DNA of 41,642 nt, taken from Deltaproteobacteria bacterium. GTDB lineage: Bacteria; Desulfobacterota; JAENJC01. This document shows, in pieces, positions 24,367 through 31,746 of the stretch. Position 1 is the first letter of the stretch. Every line of letters starts with the position of its first letter. The notes under the pieces were generated by a model that worked only from the letters and a program-made list of their open reading frames with translations, made no database searches and was not told where the DNA came from. The DNA lies in NCBI GenBank assembly GCA_030646755.1, contig JAUSKU010000081.1:1-41642 (forward strand). The letters are read 5' to 3'. The position numbers were made by a program, and so were the translations under genes.

Positions 24367-24789
24367 ATGATCGGTCAGACAAACAAAATGATTCTTAAAA
24401 ACAAACTTCAACGTAATCTTCGTAGGAACATGACCGACGCTGAACGGCTGCTCTGGCAGGCTCTACGTAACAAACACATGGCGGGGCTTAAGTTCCGACG
24501 GCAACATCCGTTTGAGGACTTTATCCTGGATTTTGTGTGTCTTGAAAAAAGACTGGTGGTTGAATTAGACGGTGGACAACATTCAGAAAACAAGGCTTCA
24601 GATAAAGTGCGCACTGAAAAACTTGTAAATGCAGGCTTTCACGTCCTCCGATTTTGGAATCATGAAGTTCTTGGACAGACTGAAGCTGTTAAGGAGAGGA
24701 TTTGGCTGGAATTACAGAAACCAGGCGAACCCCACCCTCACCTTAATCCTCTCCCTGAGGGAGAGGAGATTAATAAATTGAAGACTTAA
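24367..24789 (+). CDS. DUF559 Vsr/PD-(D/E)XK-fold endonuclease-like protein
   Basis: A 140-aa protein. It has the DUF559 signature: RNMTDAERLLWQALR (about 15-29), GLKFRRQHPF, then the core DFVCLEKRLVVELDGGQH with catalytic-type D and E residues, and VLRFWNHEVL. The fold is that of very-short-patch-repair endonucleases; the substrate is unknown. The ATG at 24367 has GAGG six bases upstream. The frame is open further left, but that part reads through a repeat. The last 20 residues (HPHLNPLPEGEE) are translated from the right inverted repeat. Confidence 0.8.
   Translation: MIGQTNKMILKNKLQRNLRRNMTDAERLLWQALRNKHMAGLKFRRQHPFEDFILDFVCLEKRLVVELDGGQHSENKASDKVRTEKLVNAGFHVLRFWNHEVLGQTEAVKERIWLELQKPGEPHPHLNPLPEGEEINKLKT
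24729..24767. repeat. right inverted repeat of the DUF559 element
   Basis: CCCCACCCTCACC plus a CTCTCCCTGAGGGAGAG hairpin, the inverted counterpart of 24315-24352. The arms agree at most positions, with the differences mainly transitions. It overlaps the 3' end of the DUF559 frame. Confidence 0.65.
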
Positions 24790-24847
24790 ATTATAAACCA
24801 CAGGAAAAGCCTGAAGAACCAAAATTAAAACAGGTAGAGGAGGTTCT

Positions 24848-25210
24848 ATGCTTATTACATTCGAATTCCTCATTTTAGGCCTTGTGGCCGGTATATTCGG
24901 CGGGATATTCGGCCTGGGCGGGGGCGTGGTGCTGATACCTGCCCTGATTTACTTCTTCGGATTTTCCCAACACATGGCTCAGGGGACGACATTGGCCATA
25001 ATGATTCCGCCCATAGGTCTTCTGGCGGCCTGGAAATATTATACAAACGGGCATGTCGACCTGCACGCCGCACCTCTGATATGTCTTGGATTCTTCTTCG
25101 GCGGCCTCCTTGGGGCATCCATGATCCAGCCGGTATCTGATCTTATGCTCAAAAGGCTATTTGGCGGCTTTCTGTTACTTGTGGCGCTTAGGATGATATT
25201 CGGGAAGTGA
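24848..25210 (+). CDS. half-size TSUP (TauE/SafE) permease
   Basis: A 120-aa membrane protein with about four helices. It carries the TSUP glycine motif GIFGGIFGLGGGVVLIPAL near the N-terminus (about 15-33), and ends GGFLLLVALRMIFGK. Full TSUP proteins have two such halves (about 250 aa), so this would need to dimerise, or is a half that lost its second repeat. RBS GAGGAGG, six bases. The substrate is unknown (sulfite, sulfonates or other organic anions in the family). Confidence 0.85.
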   Translation: MLITFEFLILGLVAGIFGGIFGLGGGVVLIPALIYFFGFSQHMAQGTTLAIMIPPIGLLAAWKYYTNGHVDLHAAPLICLGFFFGGLLGASMIQPVSDLMLKRLFGGFLLLVALRMIFGK

Positions 25211-25285
25211 GTAAGTTCATTTTCACTTCTTGCGATATACACATAAAAATGATATATCTGGTGTATGACTTTCAAGGAGGTCTTT

Positions 25286-25486
25286 ATGGCAAGGACAAAT
25301 GTTGATATTGATGACAGGCTTGTTAAAGAGGGACTCAAGCTCACCCACATGAATACAAAAAAAGAACTGGTGAACTACGCCCTGGAGGAGTTGGTTAAGA
25401 AGCTTAAAAGGAAGAGGGTCCTTAAGTTTGAAGGGAAGATAGCCTGGGAAGGGGATTTGAATGAGATGAGGGCGAGCCGCGTATGA
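25286..25486 (+). CDS. vapB: VapB-type antitoxin
   Basis: A 66-aa type II antitoxin. The N-terminus, ARTNVDIDDRLVKEGLKLTHMNTKKELVNYALEELV, is a ribbon-helix-helix-like (VapB/DUF2191) DNA-binding segment. The tail is the basic-to-acidic part that wraps the toxin. The ATG at 25286 with AAGGAGGTC is preferred over one seven codons upstream. Its end overlaps vapC by four bases. Confidence 0.85.
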   Translation: MARTNVDIDDRLVKEGLKLTHMNTKKELVNYALEELVKKLKRKRVLKFEGKIAWEGDLNEMRASRV

Positions 25487-25887
25487 TACTGGTTGACACC
25501 AGTGTCTGGATAGATTTTTTGCAGGGAAGGGATACTGCTCATCGTCATACCCTCCACCGCCTAATTGAAGACGAAGAGGACATCTGTTTAACGGGGATAG
25601 TCCTGACTGAGATACTGCAAGGTATCAAAGACGATAAGGAAGGCATTAAAATCAAAGACGACCTCCTTGCTTTTCCTTTCTATAATCCATCAGAAATAGA
25701 TACGTACATTGAAGCCGCGAATATATACCGGCAGTGCATGAAAAAGGGCAAGACTGTAAGAAAGACCATAGATTGCCTCATTGCAGCCATTGCCATTGAA
25801 AACGGTCTTACACTCTTCCATAACGACAGGGACTTTTCCTGTATCGAACAGTGCACAGATCTTAAAACATTAAGTGTAGTTTACTAA
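25483..25887 (+). CDS. vapC: VapC-type PIN-domain ribonuclease toxin
   Basis: A 134-aa PIN domain. The acidic metal-binding residues are visible in VDTSVWIDF (D5), LTEILQG (E about 43), TIDCLIAAIAI (D about 97) and HNDRDF (D about 114 and 116). VapC toxins cleave tRNA or rRNA; the target is unknown. It is translationally coupled to vapB (ATGA overlap) and lies between modC and modA in the accessory stretch. Confidence 0.92.
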   Translation: MILVDTSVWIDFLQGRDTAHRHTLHRLIEDEEDICLTGIVLTEILQGIKDDKEGIKIKDDLLAFPFYNPSEIDTYIEAANIYRQCMKKGKTVRKTIDCLIAAIAIENGLTLFHNDRDFSCIEQCTDLKTLSVVY

Positions 25888-25889
25888 TC

Positions 25890-26648
25890 ATGACAATAGT
25901 GAGAAGTACAAGCATAACCTTCCTATTCATTCTTTTCTTTGCCTCGCTATCCGCTGCCTCCGAAATCCTCGTCTCCGCCGCATCCGACCTTACCGGTGCA
26001 TTTAAGGAGATCGGGGGTAGGTATGAGAAGGAAAGCGGGAACAAGGTTACCTTCAACTTCGGATCCACAGGCATCCTTGCCCAGCAGATAGAAGGGGGGG
26101 CTCCGATAGATCTGTTTGCCGCTGCAAACAAGAAGTATGTCGAAGATTTGGAAAGGAAGGGGTTAATCATACCGGAAACAAAAAGGGTTTATGCTGTTGG
26201 GAAGATAGTCCTTGCCACTCCAAAGGGAGGCGTAAAGTTAAACTCCCTTCAAGACCTTATGAGGCCTGAGACTAAAAGGATAGCCATAGCAAATCCTTCC
26301 CATGCCCCTTACGGAATGGCTGCAAAAGAGGCTATGGAAAAAACGGGTATCTGGGAAAAGATCAAGGACAGGGTTGTATACGGTGAAAATATCCGCCAGG
26401 CAATGCAGTACCTTGAGACTGGAAGCGTGGATGCAGCCATTCTAGCCCTTTCTGTTAGCATCAACTCGGATGTAAATTATACCCTTATCCCCCAGGAATT
26501 TTACTCACCCATAGAGCAGACCCTGGCTGTCATAAAAGGTGCAAAGAACGAGAAGAGGGCCAGGGAGTTTGCTGATTTTATTACAGGTCCGAAGGGGAGA
26601 ACGGTAATGGAAAGATACGGGTTCGGCCTTCCTATAGAAAAGAGGTAA
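25890..26648 (+). CDS. modA: molybdate ABC transporter substrate-binding protein
   Basis: A 252-aa periplasmic protein. The signal peptide (about 1-23, cleaved after LSAAS) is followed by ILVSAASDLTGAFKEIG, FNFGSTGILAQQIEGGAPIDLFAAAN, and the oxyanion-binding AILALSVS segment near 190. It matches the ModA family in length and motifs. It lies two bases after vapC, so it may be expressed with it. modC is 2 kb upstream and modB is absent from the window. Confidence 0.93.
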   Translation: MTIVRSTSITFLFILFFASLSAASEILVSAASDLTGAFKEIGGRYEKESGNKVTFNFGSTGILAQQIEGGAPIDLFAAANKKYVEDLERKGLIIPETKRVYAVGKIVLATPKGGVKLNSLQDLMRPETKRIAIANPSHAPYGMAAKEAMEKTGIWEKIKDRVVYGENIRQAMQYLETGSVDAAILALSVSINSDVNYTLIPQEFYSPIEQTLAVIKGAKNEKRAREFADFITGPKGRTVMERYGFGLPIEKR

Positions 26649-26657
26649 CGAGGGTAA

Positions 26658-27884
26658 ATGTCCTTTATCGCAGACCTTCACATCCATTCATCCCATTCCA
26701 TAGCGACAAGCAGGGACATATCCCCTGAGACCCTTTATAAATGGGCACAACTTAAAGGCGTCACAGTTTTAGGAACTGGGGACTTCACCCATCCTTCCTG
26801 GATATCTGAGCTTAAGGAAAAGCTGGAACCTCTCGGAAACGGCCTTTTCATCCTCAGGAAAAGGTTCAGGGGTATAGACAGCGAAGTCCCAGATAGATGC
26901 AAAGGCGAGGTCTATTTCATCCTTTCTTCCGAGATAAGCTGTATCTATAAAAAGGGGGGAAAGGTAAGGAAGGTCCACAATCTGGTATATATGCCTGGGT
27001 TTGAAGAGGCTGAAAAGTTAAACATGGAATTGAGAAAGATCGGGAACATCAAATCGGACGGACGTCCCATCCTTGGCCTTGATTCAAAGGAGCTTTTAAA
27101 GATCGCCCTTGATGTCAGTCAAGACTCCATCCTTATCCCTGCACATGCGTGGACGCCTCATTTTTCCGTATTTGGGTCAGGCTCTGGTTTTAATTCCCTT
27201 GAGGAGTGTTTCGAGGAGCTTACGCCCCATATCCACGCTATAGAGACAGGCCTTTCATCCGATCCGCCCATGAACTGGCGGGTCTCTTCCCTTGATCATA
27301 TAACCCTCATATCCAATTCAGACGCCCACTCCCCCCAGAAGATAGGGAGGGAGGCGAATATCTTTGACACAGAGCTTTCCTATAAAGGGATCATGGGAGG
27401 CATCAAGAGCAGGAAAGGGTTCCTTGGGACCGTAGAGTTCTTCCCTGAGGAAGGTAAATACCATTACGACGGACACAGGGCCTGTAAGATGAGGCTTTCC
27501 CCGGAGGATGCGAAAAAGAACAAGGGGTTCTGCCCGGCGTGCGGGAAAAAGGTGACCGTAGGCGTGATGCACAGGGTTGAAGAGCTTTCAGACAGGCCTG
27601 AGGGCTTCAGGTTTACGGGAGCGCCACCTTATCATTCCCTGATCTCTCTTAAAGGTTTGATCTCCTATTCTATGGGTGTTGGTGAAGCCAGCAGGAAGGT
27701 CGAAGCGGAGTATATGAAAATCCTCAAGACCATTGGCCCTGAGCTTGAGGTATTAATGGATATCCCTGTCAAGGAGCTGGAATCTGTGAACCCTTCGATA
27801 TCCTTGGCAGTTTCAAATATAAGGGAGGGAAGGGTCAGGATAGAGCCGGGATATGACGGGGAATATGGAAAGGTAATGATTTGA
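26658..27884 (+). CDS. endonuclease Q family (PHP-domain) DNA repair nuclease
   Basis: A 408-aa protein. The PHP metal-site motif is DLHIHSSHS (6-14), followed by GTGDFTHPSW, IPAHAWTPHFSVFGSGSGF and NSDAHSP. A zinc-ribbon segment follows (Cys about 276, CPAC about 292-295). Endonuclease Q, described first in Thermococcales, nicks 5' of deaminated bases (uracil, hypoxanthine) and abasic sites; bacterial members are scattered. Length is similar to the archaeal enzyme. It is 9 bases after modA, with GAGGGTAA as RBS. Confidence 0.9.
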   Translation: MSFIADLHIHSSHSIATSRDISPETLYKWAQLKGVTVLGTGDFTHPSWISELKEKLEPLGNGLFILRKRFRGIDSEVPDRCKGEVYFILSSEISCIYKKGGKVRKVHNLVYMPGFEEAEKLNMELRKIGNIKSDGRPILGLDSKELLKIALDVSQDSILIPAHAWTPHFSVFGSGSGFNSLEECFEELTPHIHAIETGLSSDPPMNWRVSSLDHITLISNSDAHSPQKIGREANIFDTELSYKGIMGGIKSRKGFLGTVEFFPEEGKYHYDGHRACKMRLSPEDAKKNKGFCPACGKKVTVGVMHRVEELSDRPEGFRFTGAPPYHSLISLKGLISYSMGVGEASRKVEAEYMKILKTIGPELEVLMDIPVKELESVNPSISLAVSNIREGRVRIEPGYDGEYGKVMI

Positions 27885-27933
27885 AAAACAGGAGTCAAGA
27901 AAGGAAACTTAAAGCAGTGAATCTGGAAAGTGG

Positions 27934-27962
27934 TTGAAAAAATAAGCGCGGTCTGGTAATTT
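27934..27962 (+). promoter_or_regulatory. candidate promoter for the exchanger gene
   Basis: TTGAAA (27934-27939), a 17-base spacer and TAATTT (27957-27962), 48 bases before the TTG start. Confidence 0.35.
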
Positions 27963-28010
27963 CAAAGACACATCTGTCATTTACCAATTTGTCATGAAAG
28001 GAGCATCCCA

Positions 28011-29027
28011 TTGACCCACGACCTCATTGTTCTTTTAATCTCCCTCCTCGTCATCATAATAGCCGCGGAGATCTTCACCAATGCAATAGAATCCCTCGGT
28101 GCAAAGCTTAAATTCTCAGAGGGTGTAACAGGGAGCATATTTGCAGCAGTTGGAACGGCACTTCCCGAAACTATGGTCCCGCTTGTTGCCATATTTGCCG
28201 GAAACTCGGCCCATGTCAGCGAGGAGGTCGGTGTTGGAGCCATCCTGGGCGCTCCATTCATGCTTTCTACCCTGGCCATGTTTCTTGTGGGAATGGCTGC
28301 GCTGATATTCAAGGAGAGGCGCGGAAAGGCACATATCGAGCCTGAGCCTACCGGATACAAGCGTGACCTTCAGTTTTTCCTCTTTGTCTTTTCCCTGGCC
28401 TTCTTTGTAGCCTTTACCCCTGCGGACTGGCGCATATTGAGGGTGTTTATTGCCATTGTCCTTGTCCTTACATATTTCTACTATGTTATGGAGACCATAA
28501 GGGCCAGCGATGCGCTTGCAGGAGAAGGCCATGTCACTGAGGAGAGCAAAAACCTCTACATCTCGGCCATATTCAAGGACCACATGTTCTTTGTGGTGGT
28601 CCAGCTCTTCATAGCCCTGGCCCTCATAATTGCCGGGGCCAAGGGCTTTGTGGGCGGGGTCGAACACCTGGCAGAACTGCTGCAAATCCCGGTAATAGCC
28701 CTTGCCCTCCTTATTGTGCCGATCGCCACAGAACTCCCTGAGAAGGTCAACAGCATCTTGTGGATAAGGCAGGGAAAGGACACTATGGCTGTAGGAAATA
28801 TTACAGGCGCCATGGTGTTCCAGGGGAGCGTCCTTCCTGCCATCGGTATATTCCTTACCCCATGGACGCTGAACCTGACGGTTTCGGCAAGCAGTGTTAT
28901 TACAATCCTGGCTGCTGCCTGGCTCTATGTTTTCGCCGTCAGAAAGATGCGGATGACGACGTTGAAACTTATTATCAACGGAATCCTTTATGTGACGTTC
29001 GTAACTATTGTCATTATGAGCATTTGA
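28011..29027 (+). CDS. Na+/Ca2+-exchanger-family (CaCA) membrane protein
   Basis: A 338-aa protein with ten or so helices and two inverted halves. Each half bears an alpha-repeat: GSIFAAVGTALPETMVPLVAI (about 42-62) and PIATELPEKVNSILW (about 236-250) followed by GNITGAMVFQGSVLPAIG. These correspond to the G(T/N)S-xPE ion-binding motifs of YrbG/CaCA exchangers. The acidic Glu of each alpha-repeat is present. The ion specificity is uncertain. The start is a TTG with AAGGAGC upstream; the next in-frame Met is well inside the protein. Confidence 0.88.
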   Translation: MTHDLIVLLISLLVIIIAAEIFTNAIESLGAKLKFSEGVTGSIFAAVGTALPETMVPLVAIFAGNSAHVSEEVGVGAILGAPFMLSTLAMFLVGMAALIFKERRGKAHIEPEPTGYKRDLQFFLFVFSLAFFVAFTPADWRILRVFIAIVLVLTYFYYVMETIRASDALAGEGHVTEESKNLYISAIFKDHMFFVVVQLFIALALIIAGAKGFVGGVEHLAELLQIPVIALALLIVPIATELPEKVNSILWIRQGKDTMAVGNITGAMVFQGSVLPAIGIFLTPWTLNLTVSASSVITILAAAWLYVFAVRKMRMTTLKLIINGILYVTFVTIVIMSI

Positions 29028-29048
29028 GAAAAACAGGTAGAGGTAAAG

Positions 29049-29136
29049 AACAGGTAAAGGTAAAGAAGAGGTAGAGGTAGAGAAGGCAGGGATAGAAAGA
29101 ATTTATCCCTTCTCTATATCTATACCTTTACCTGTT
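29049..29136. repeat. purine-rich inverted repeat between exchanger and trxB
   Basis: Perfect 14-base outer arms AACAGGTAAAGGTA (29049-29062)/complement (29123-29136), an inner GGGATA/TATCCC stem, and several GGTAGAGGTA-type direct units on the left arm. It could work as a terminator; more probably an amplified intergenic repeat. Confidence 0.65.
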
Positions 29137-29162
29137 CCTATCTGACTTATTAAGGAGGTTTT

Positions 29163-30080
29163 ATGTCTGACATCTATGACGTGATAATCATCGGCGGAGG
29201 ACCGGCAGGGCTCACGGCAGGGATCTACTGCGCCAGGGCCAGGTTCAAGACCTTGATGCTGGAGAAGCTCATCCCCGGCGGCCAGGTCATGACCGCCTTT
29301 ATGATAGAGAATTACCCTGGCTTTCCAGAAGGCATCCAGGGGCCTGACCTCATGGAGAAATTCATCGAGCAGGGGAAGAGGTTCGGCCTTGAGACAGACA
29401 GCGGGACCGTTGAAAAGATAACGGTCGAGGAGGATATAAAGCTCATACACCTTGAGGACAGGATCATAAAGTGCAAAGCTGTGATAATAGCTTCAGGCGC
29501 TGCGCCTATCAAGCTGGACATCCCAGGCGAGGGGCTTTATACAGGAAGAGGCGTTTCCTATTGCGCCACATGCGACGGCGCATTCTTCAGAAACCAGGAG
29601 GTGGCCGTTATAGGCGGCGGAAATTCAGCCCTCTCAGAGGCCTTCTTCCTGACAAGGTTTGCAAGCAAGGTCCATATAATCCACAGAAGAGACAAGCTCC
29701 GGGCTGATGCCATCGTCCAGGAGGAGGCCCACGCGAACCCAAAGATATCGTTCATCTGGGACTCTGTGGTCGATGCCATAGAGGGCGACGACTCTGGGAT
29801 GACCAGGCTAAAACTCAGGAATGTAAAAACCGCAGCAACATCAGAGCTTCCGGCCCACGGCGTCTTCATCTATGTGGGGATGCACCCCAATACCGAATTT
29901 TTAAAGGGTTTTGTTGAGCTGACATCCGACGGGTATGTCGTCGCTGACGAGGACGGGAATACCTCGATACCTGGGATATTTGCGGCAGGGGACGTCAGAA
30001 AGAAAGAGTTGAGGCAGATTGCCACCGCCGTTGGTGACGGGGCGGCTGTTTCGTTTAGAGTGGAGAAGTATCTGAAATAA
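29163..30080 (+). CDS. trxB: thioredoxin reductase
   Basis: A 305-aa flavoprotein reducing thioredoxin with NADPH. FAD motif IIIGGGPAGLTAGIYCARA (about 8-26), redox-active CATC (C134, C137), NAD(P)-binding VIGGGNSALSEA (about 150) with HRRDKLRAD after it, and the C-terminal GIFAAGDVR. Full length. Strong RBS AAGGAGG. It appears to be a single gene, followed by 170 bases with no gene except a candidate promoter for the restriction operon. Confidence 0.95.
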   Translation: MSDIYDVIIIGGGPAGLTAGIYCARARFKTLMLEKLIPGGQVMTAFMIENYPGFPEGIQGPDLMEKFIEQGKRFGLETDSGTVEKITVEEDIKLIHLEDRIIKCKAVIIASGAAPIKLDIPGEGLYTGRGVSYCATCDGAFFRNQEVAVIGGGNSALSEAFFLTRFASKVHIIHRRDKLRADAIVQEEAHANPKISFIWDSVVDAIEGDDSGMTRLKLRNVKTAATSELPAHGVFIYVGMHPNTEFLKGFVELTSDGYVVADEDGNTSIPGIFAAGDVRKKELRQIATAVGDGAAVSFRVEKYLK

Positions 30081-30174
30081 ACGTGTTTTTAAAGAAGAAG
30101 CTCTCACCTAACCATATCGTCCCTCATATCTCGTCTTTCATCCCTCCCGTTCACCCACTCATTCCTTGTTTTCC

Positions 30175-30204
30175 TTGACTTCCCGGCCTTGAGAGATGTA
30201 TAAA
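30175..30204 (+). promoter_or_regulatory. promoter of the type III restriction-modification operon
   Basis: TTGACT (30175-30180), an 18-base spacer and TATAAA (30199-30204), 49 bases before the mod start. Good hexamer matches. Confidence 0.55.
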
Positions 30205-30252
30205 TGAGAACAAATTTTTTGGGAATATCTGAGCTTATTTCAGGAATATAAA

Positions 30253-31746
30253 ATGCCTATCCTTGACTGGCTGAACAAAAATGAAGCCGTACGGACGGTT
30301 GCAAAGGTGCCCTACCGGCTGCTGGAGCCTGTAGCTGATCTGAGCTATGGCGACCCTGCAAGCGAAAACATGCTGATCCAGGGCGACAACCTGGAGGCCC
30401 TCAAGTCCCTTATCCCTCTCTATGCCGGACGGGTCAAGTGCATCTATATCGACCCGCCCTACAACACTAAAAGCGCATTTGAACATTACGACGACAACCT
30501 GGAACACAGCAAATGGCTTTCCCTCATGTATCCGCGCCTTGAGCTTCTTCGGGAGCTTCTTTCGGAAGACGGGGTTATTTTTGTAAATCTTGATGAAAAT
30601 GAGCATTCTTATCAAAAAGTAATGATGGATGAGATTTTTGGCAGAAAAAATTACTTAGGCGATCTGATATGGAAAAAAAGAAAAGGCGGCGGCAATGACT
30701 CAAGATTTTTTGCATTGGATCATGATTACATAATTGTTTTCACAAAAAACGCAAACAAGGAAATTCATCCTGCTAAATGGCGCGTTTCTCAGACAGAGGA
30801 ATATCTGAAGCGCTACAAAGAGAAGGATGAGGACGGTAGAAGATATTATTGGGATACATTAGCGAGAGATGGGTTGCAAAATCCAATTCTAATAGAACTT
30901 GACTGTCCCGATGGGGATAAAATTACTATTAATTCTCAGAAGTCACTCTCAACCGTTTTGGATGGTTCAAAGAATGGGGAGGTTCGCTTTAAAAAAATAA
31001 AGGGGAAATGGGCTGTTCATCATAAAGTATATATGCCAGCGGGGCAAGTTTTAAGGTCTGTTTTAGACGGGGTAGGTACTAACAAAACAGCAAACGATGA
31101 ACAAGAGCTTTTATTTGGTGACAATCCATTTGATTATCCAAAACCTGAAAATCTCTTGCAAACAATAATAGAACTTGTAACTAAGCCTGGCGATCTTGTC
31201 CTCGACTCATTCCTCGGCTCAGGCACAACCTGTGCCGTGGCCCACAAGATGGGAAGGCGGTATATAGGCATTGAGATGGGAGAGCATGCGGTTACTCATT
31301 GCGCACCGCGATTGAAGAAGGTTGTAGACGGTGAGCAGGGAGGGATTTCAGAGGCTGTGAACTGGCAGGGTGGCGGAGGTTTCCGCTTTTACAGGCTGGG
31401 CGAAACAGTCTTTGATGAGAATGGAAACATAAACCCTTCGATAGGATTCGGCGCACTGGCGGCGCATATCTGGTTTATGGAAACGCGGACCCCTCTGGAG
31501 AAGAAGCCCGATTCGCCGCTTTTGGGGGTGCTCCGTGGCACAGCCTATTACCTGCTTTACAATGGCATCCTTGGAGACCGAAGGCCAAAGGGCGGGAATG
31601 TATTGACCGGCGCTGTGCTGGAGTCGCTGCCGCCTCACAACGGCCCGAAGATTATTTATGGAGAGGCAACCCGTTTTGGACAGGCAAGGCTTGAGGCGGA
31701 AGGAATAACCTTTAAACAGACCCCTTATGATGTGAGGGCATTATGA
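30253..31746 (+). CDS. type III restriction-modification system, DNA methyltransferase (Mod)
   Basis: A 497-aa beta-class N6-adenine methyltransferase. DPPYN (catalytic, D67-N71) comes before the SAM-binding DSFLGSGTT (about 318-326), as in the beta class. Between them lies the target-recognition region. That stretch (DNA about 30560-31190) is clearly more AT-rich than the ends of the gene, suggesting exchange of the specificity region. The last 130 residues (SIGFGALAAHIW through GGNVLTGAVLESL) form an extension. It overlaps the Res gene by four bases. Mod both protects host DNA and guides cleavage. Confidence 0.93.
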   Translation: MPILDWLNKNEAVRTVAKVPYRLLEPVADLSYGDPASENMLIQGDNLEALKSLIPLYAGRVKCIYIDPPYNTKSAFEHYDDNLEHSKWLSLMYPRLELLRELLSEDGVIFVNLDENEHSYQKVMMDEIFGRKNYLGDLIWKKRKGGGNDSRFFALDHDYIIVFTKNANKEIHPAKWRVSQTEEYLKRYKEKDEDGRRYYWDTLARDGLQNPILIELDCPDGDKITINSQKSLSTVLDGSKNGEVRFKKIKGKWAVHHKVYMPAGQVLRSVLDGVGTNKTANDEQELLFGDNPFDYPKPENLLQTIIELVTKPGDLVLDSFLGSGTTCAVAHKMGRRYIGIEMGEHAVTHCAPRLKKVVDGEQGGISEAVNWQGGGGFRFYRLGETVFDENGNINPSIGFGALAAHIWFMETRTPLEKKPDSPLLGVLRGTAYYLLYNGILGDRRPKGGNVLTGAVLESLPPHNGPKIIYGEATRFGQARLEAEGITFKQTPYDVRAL

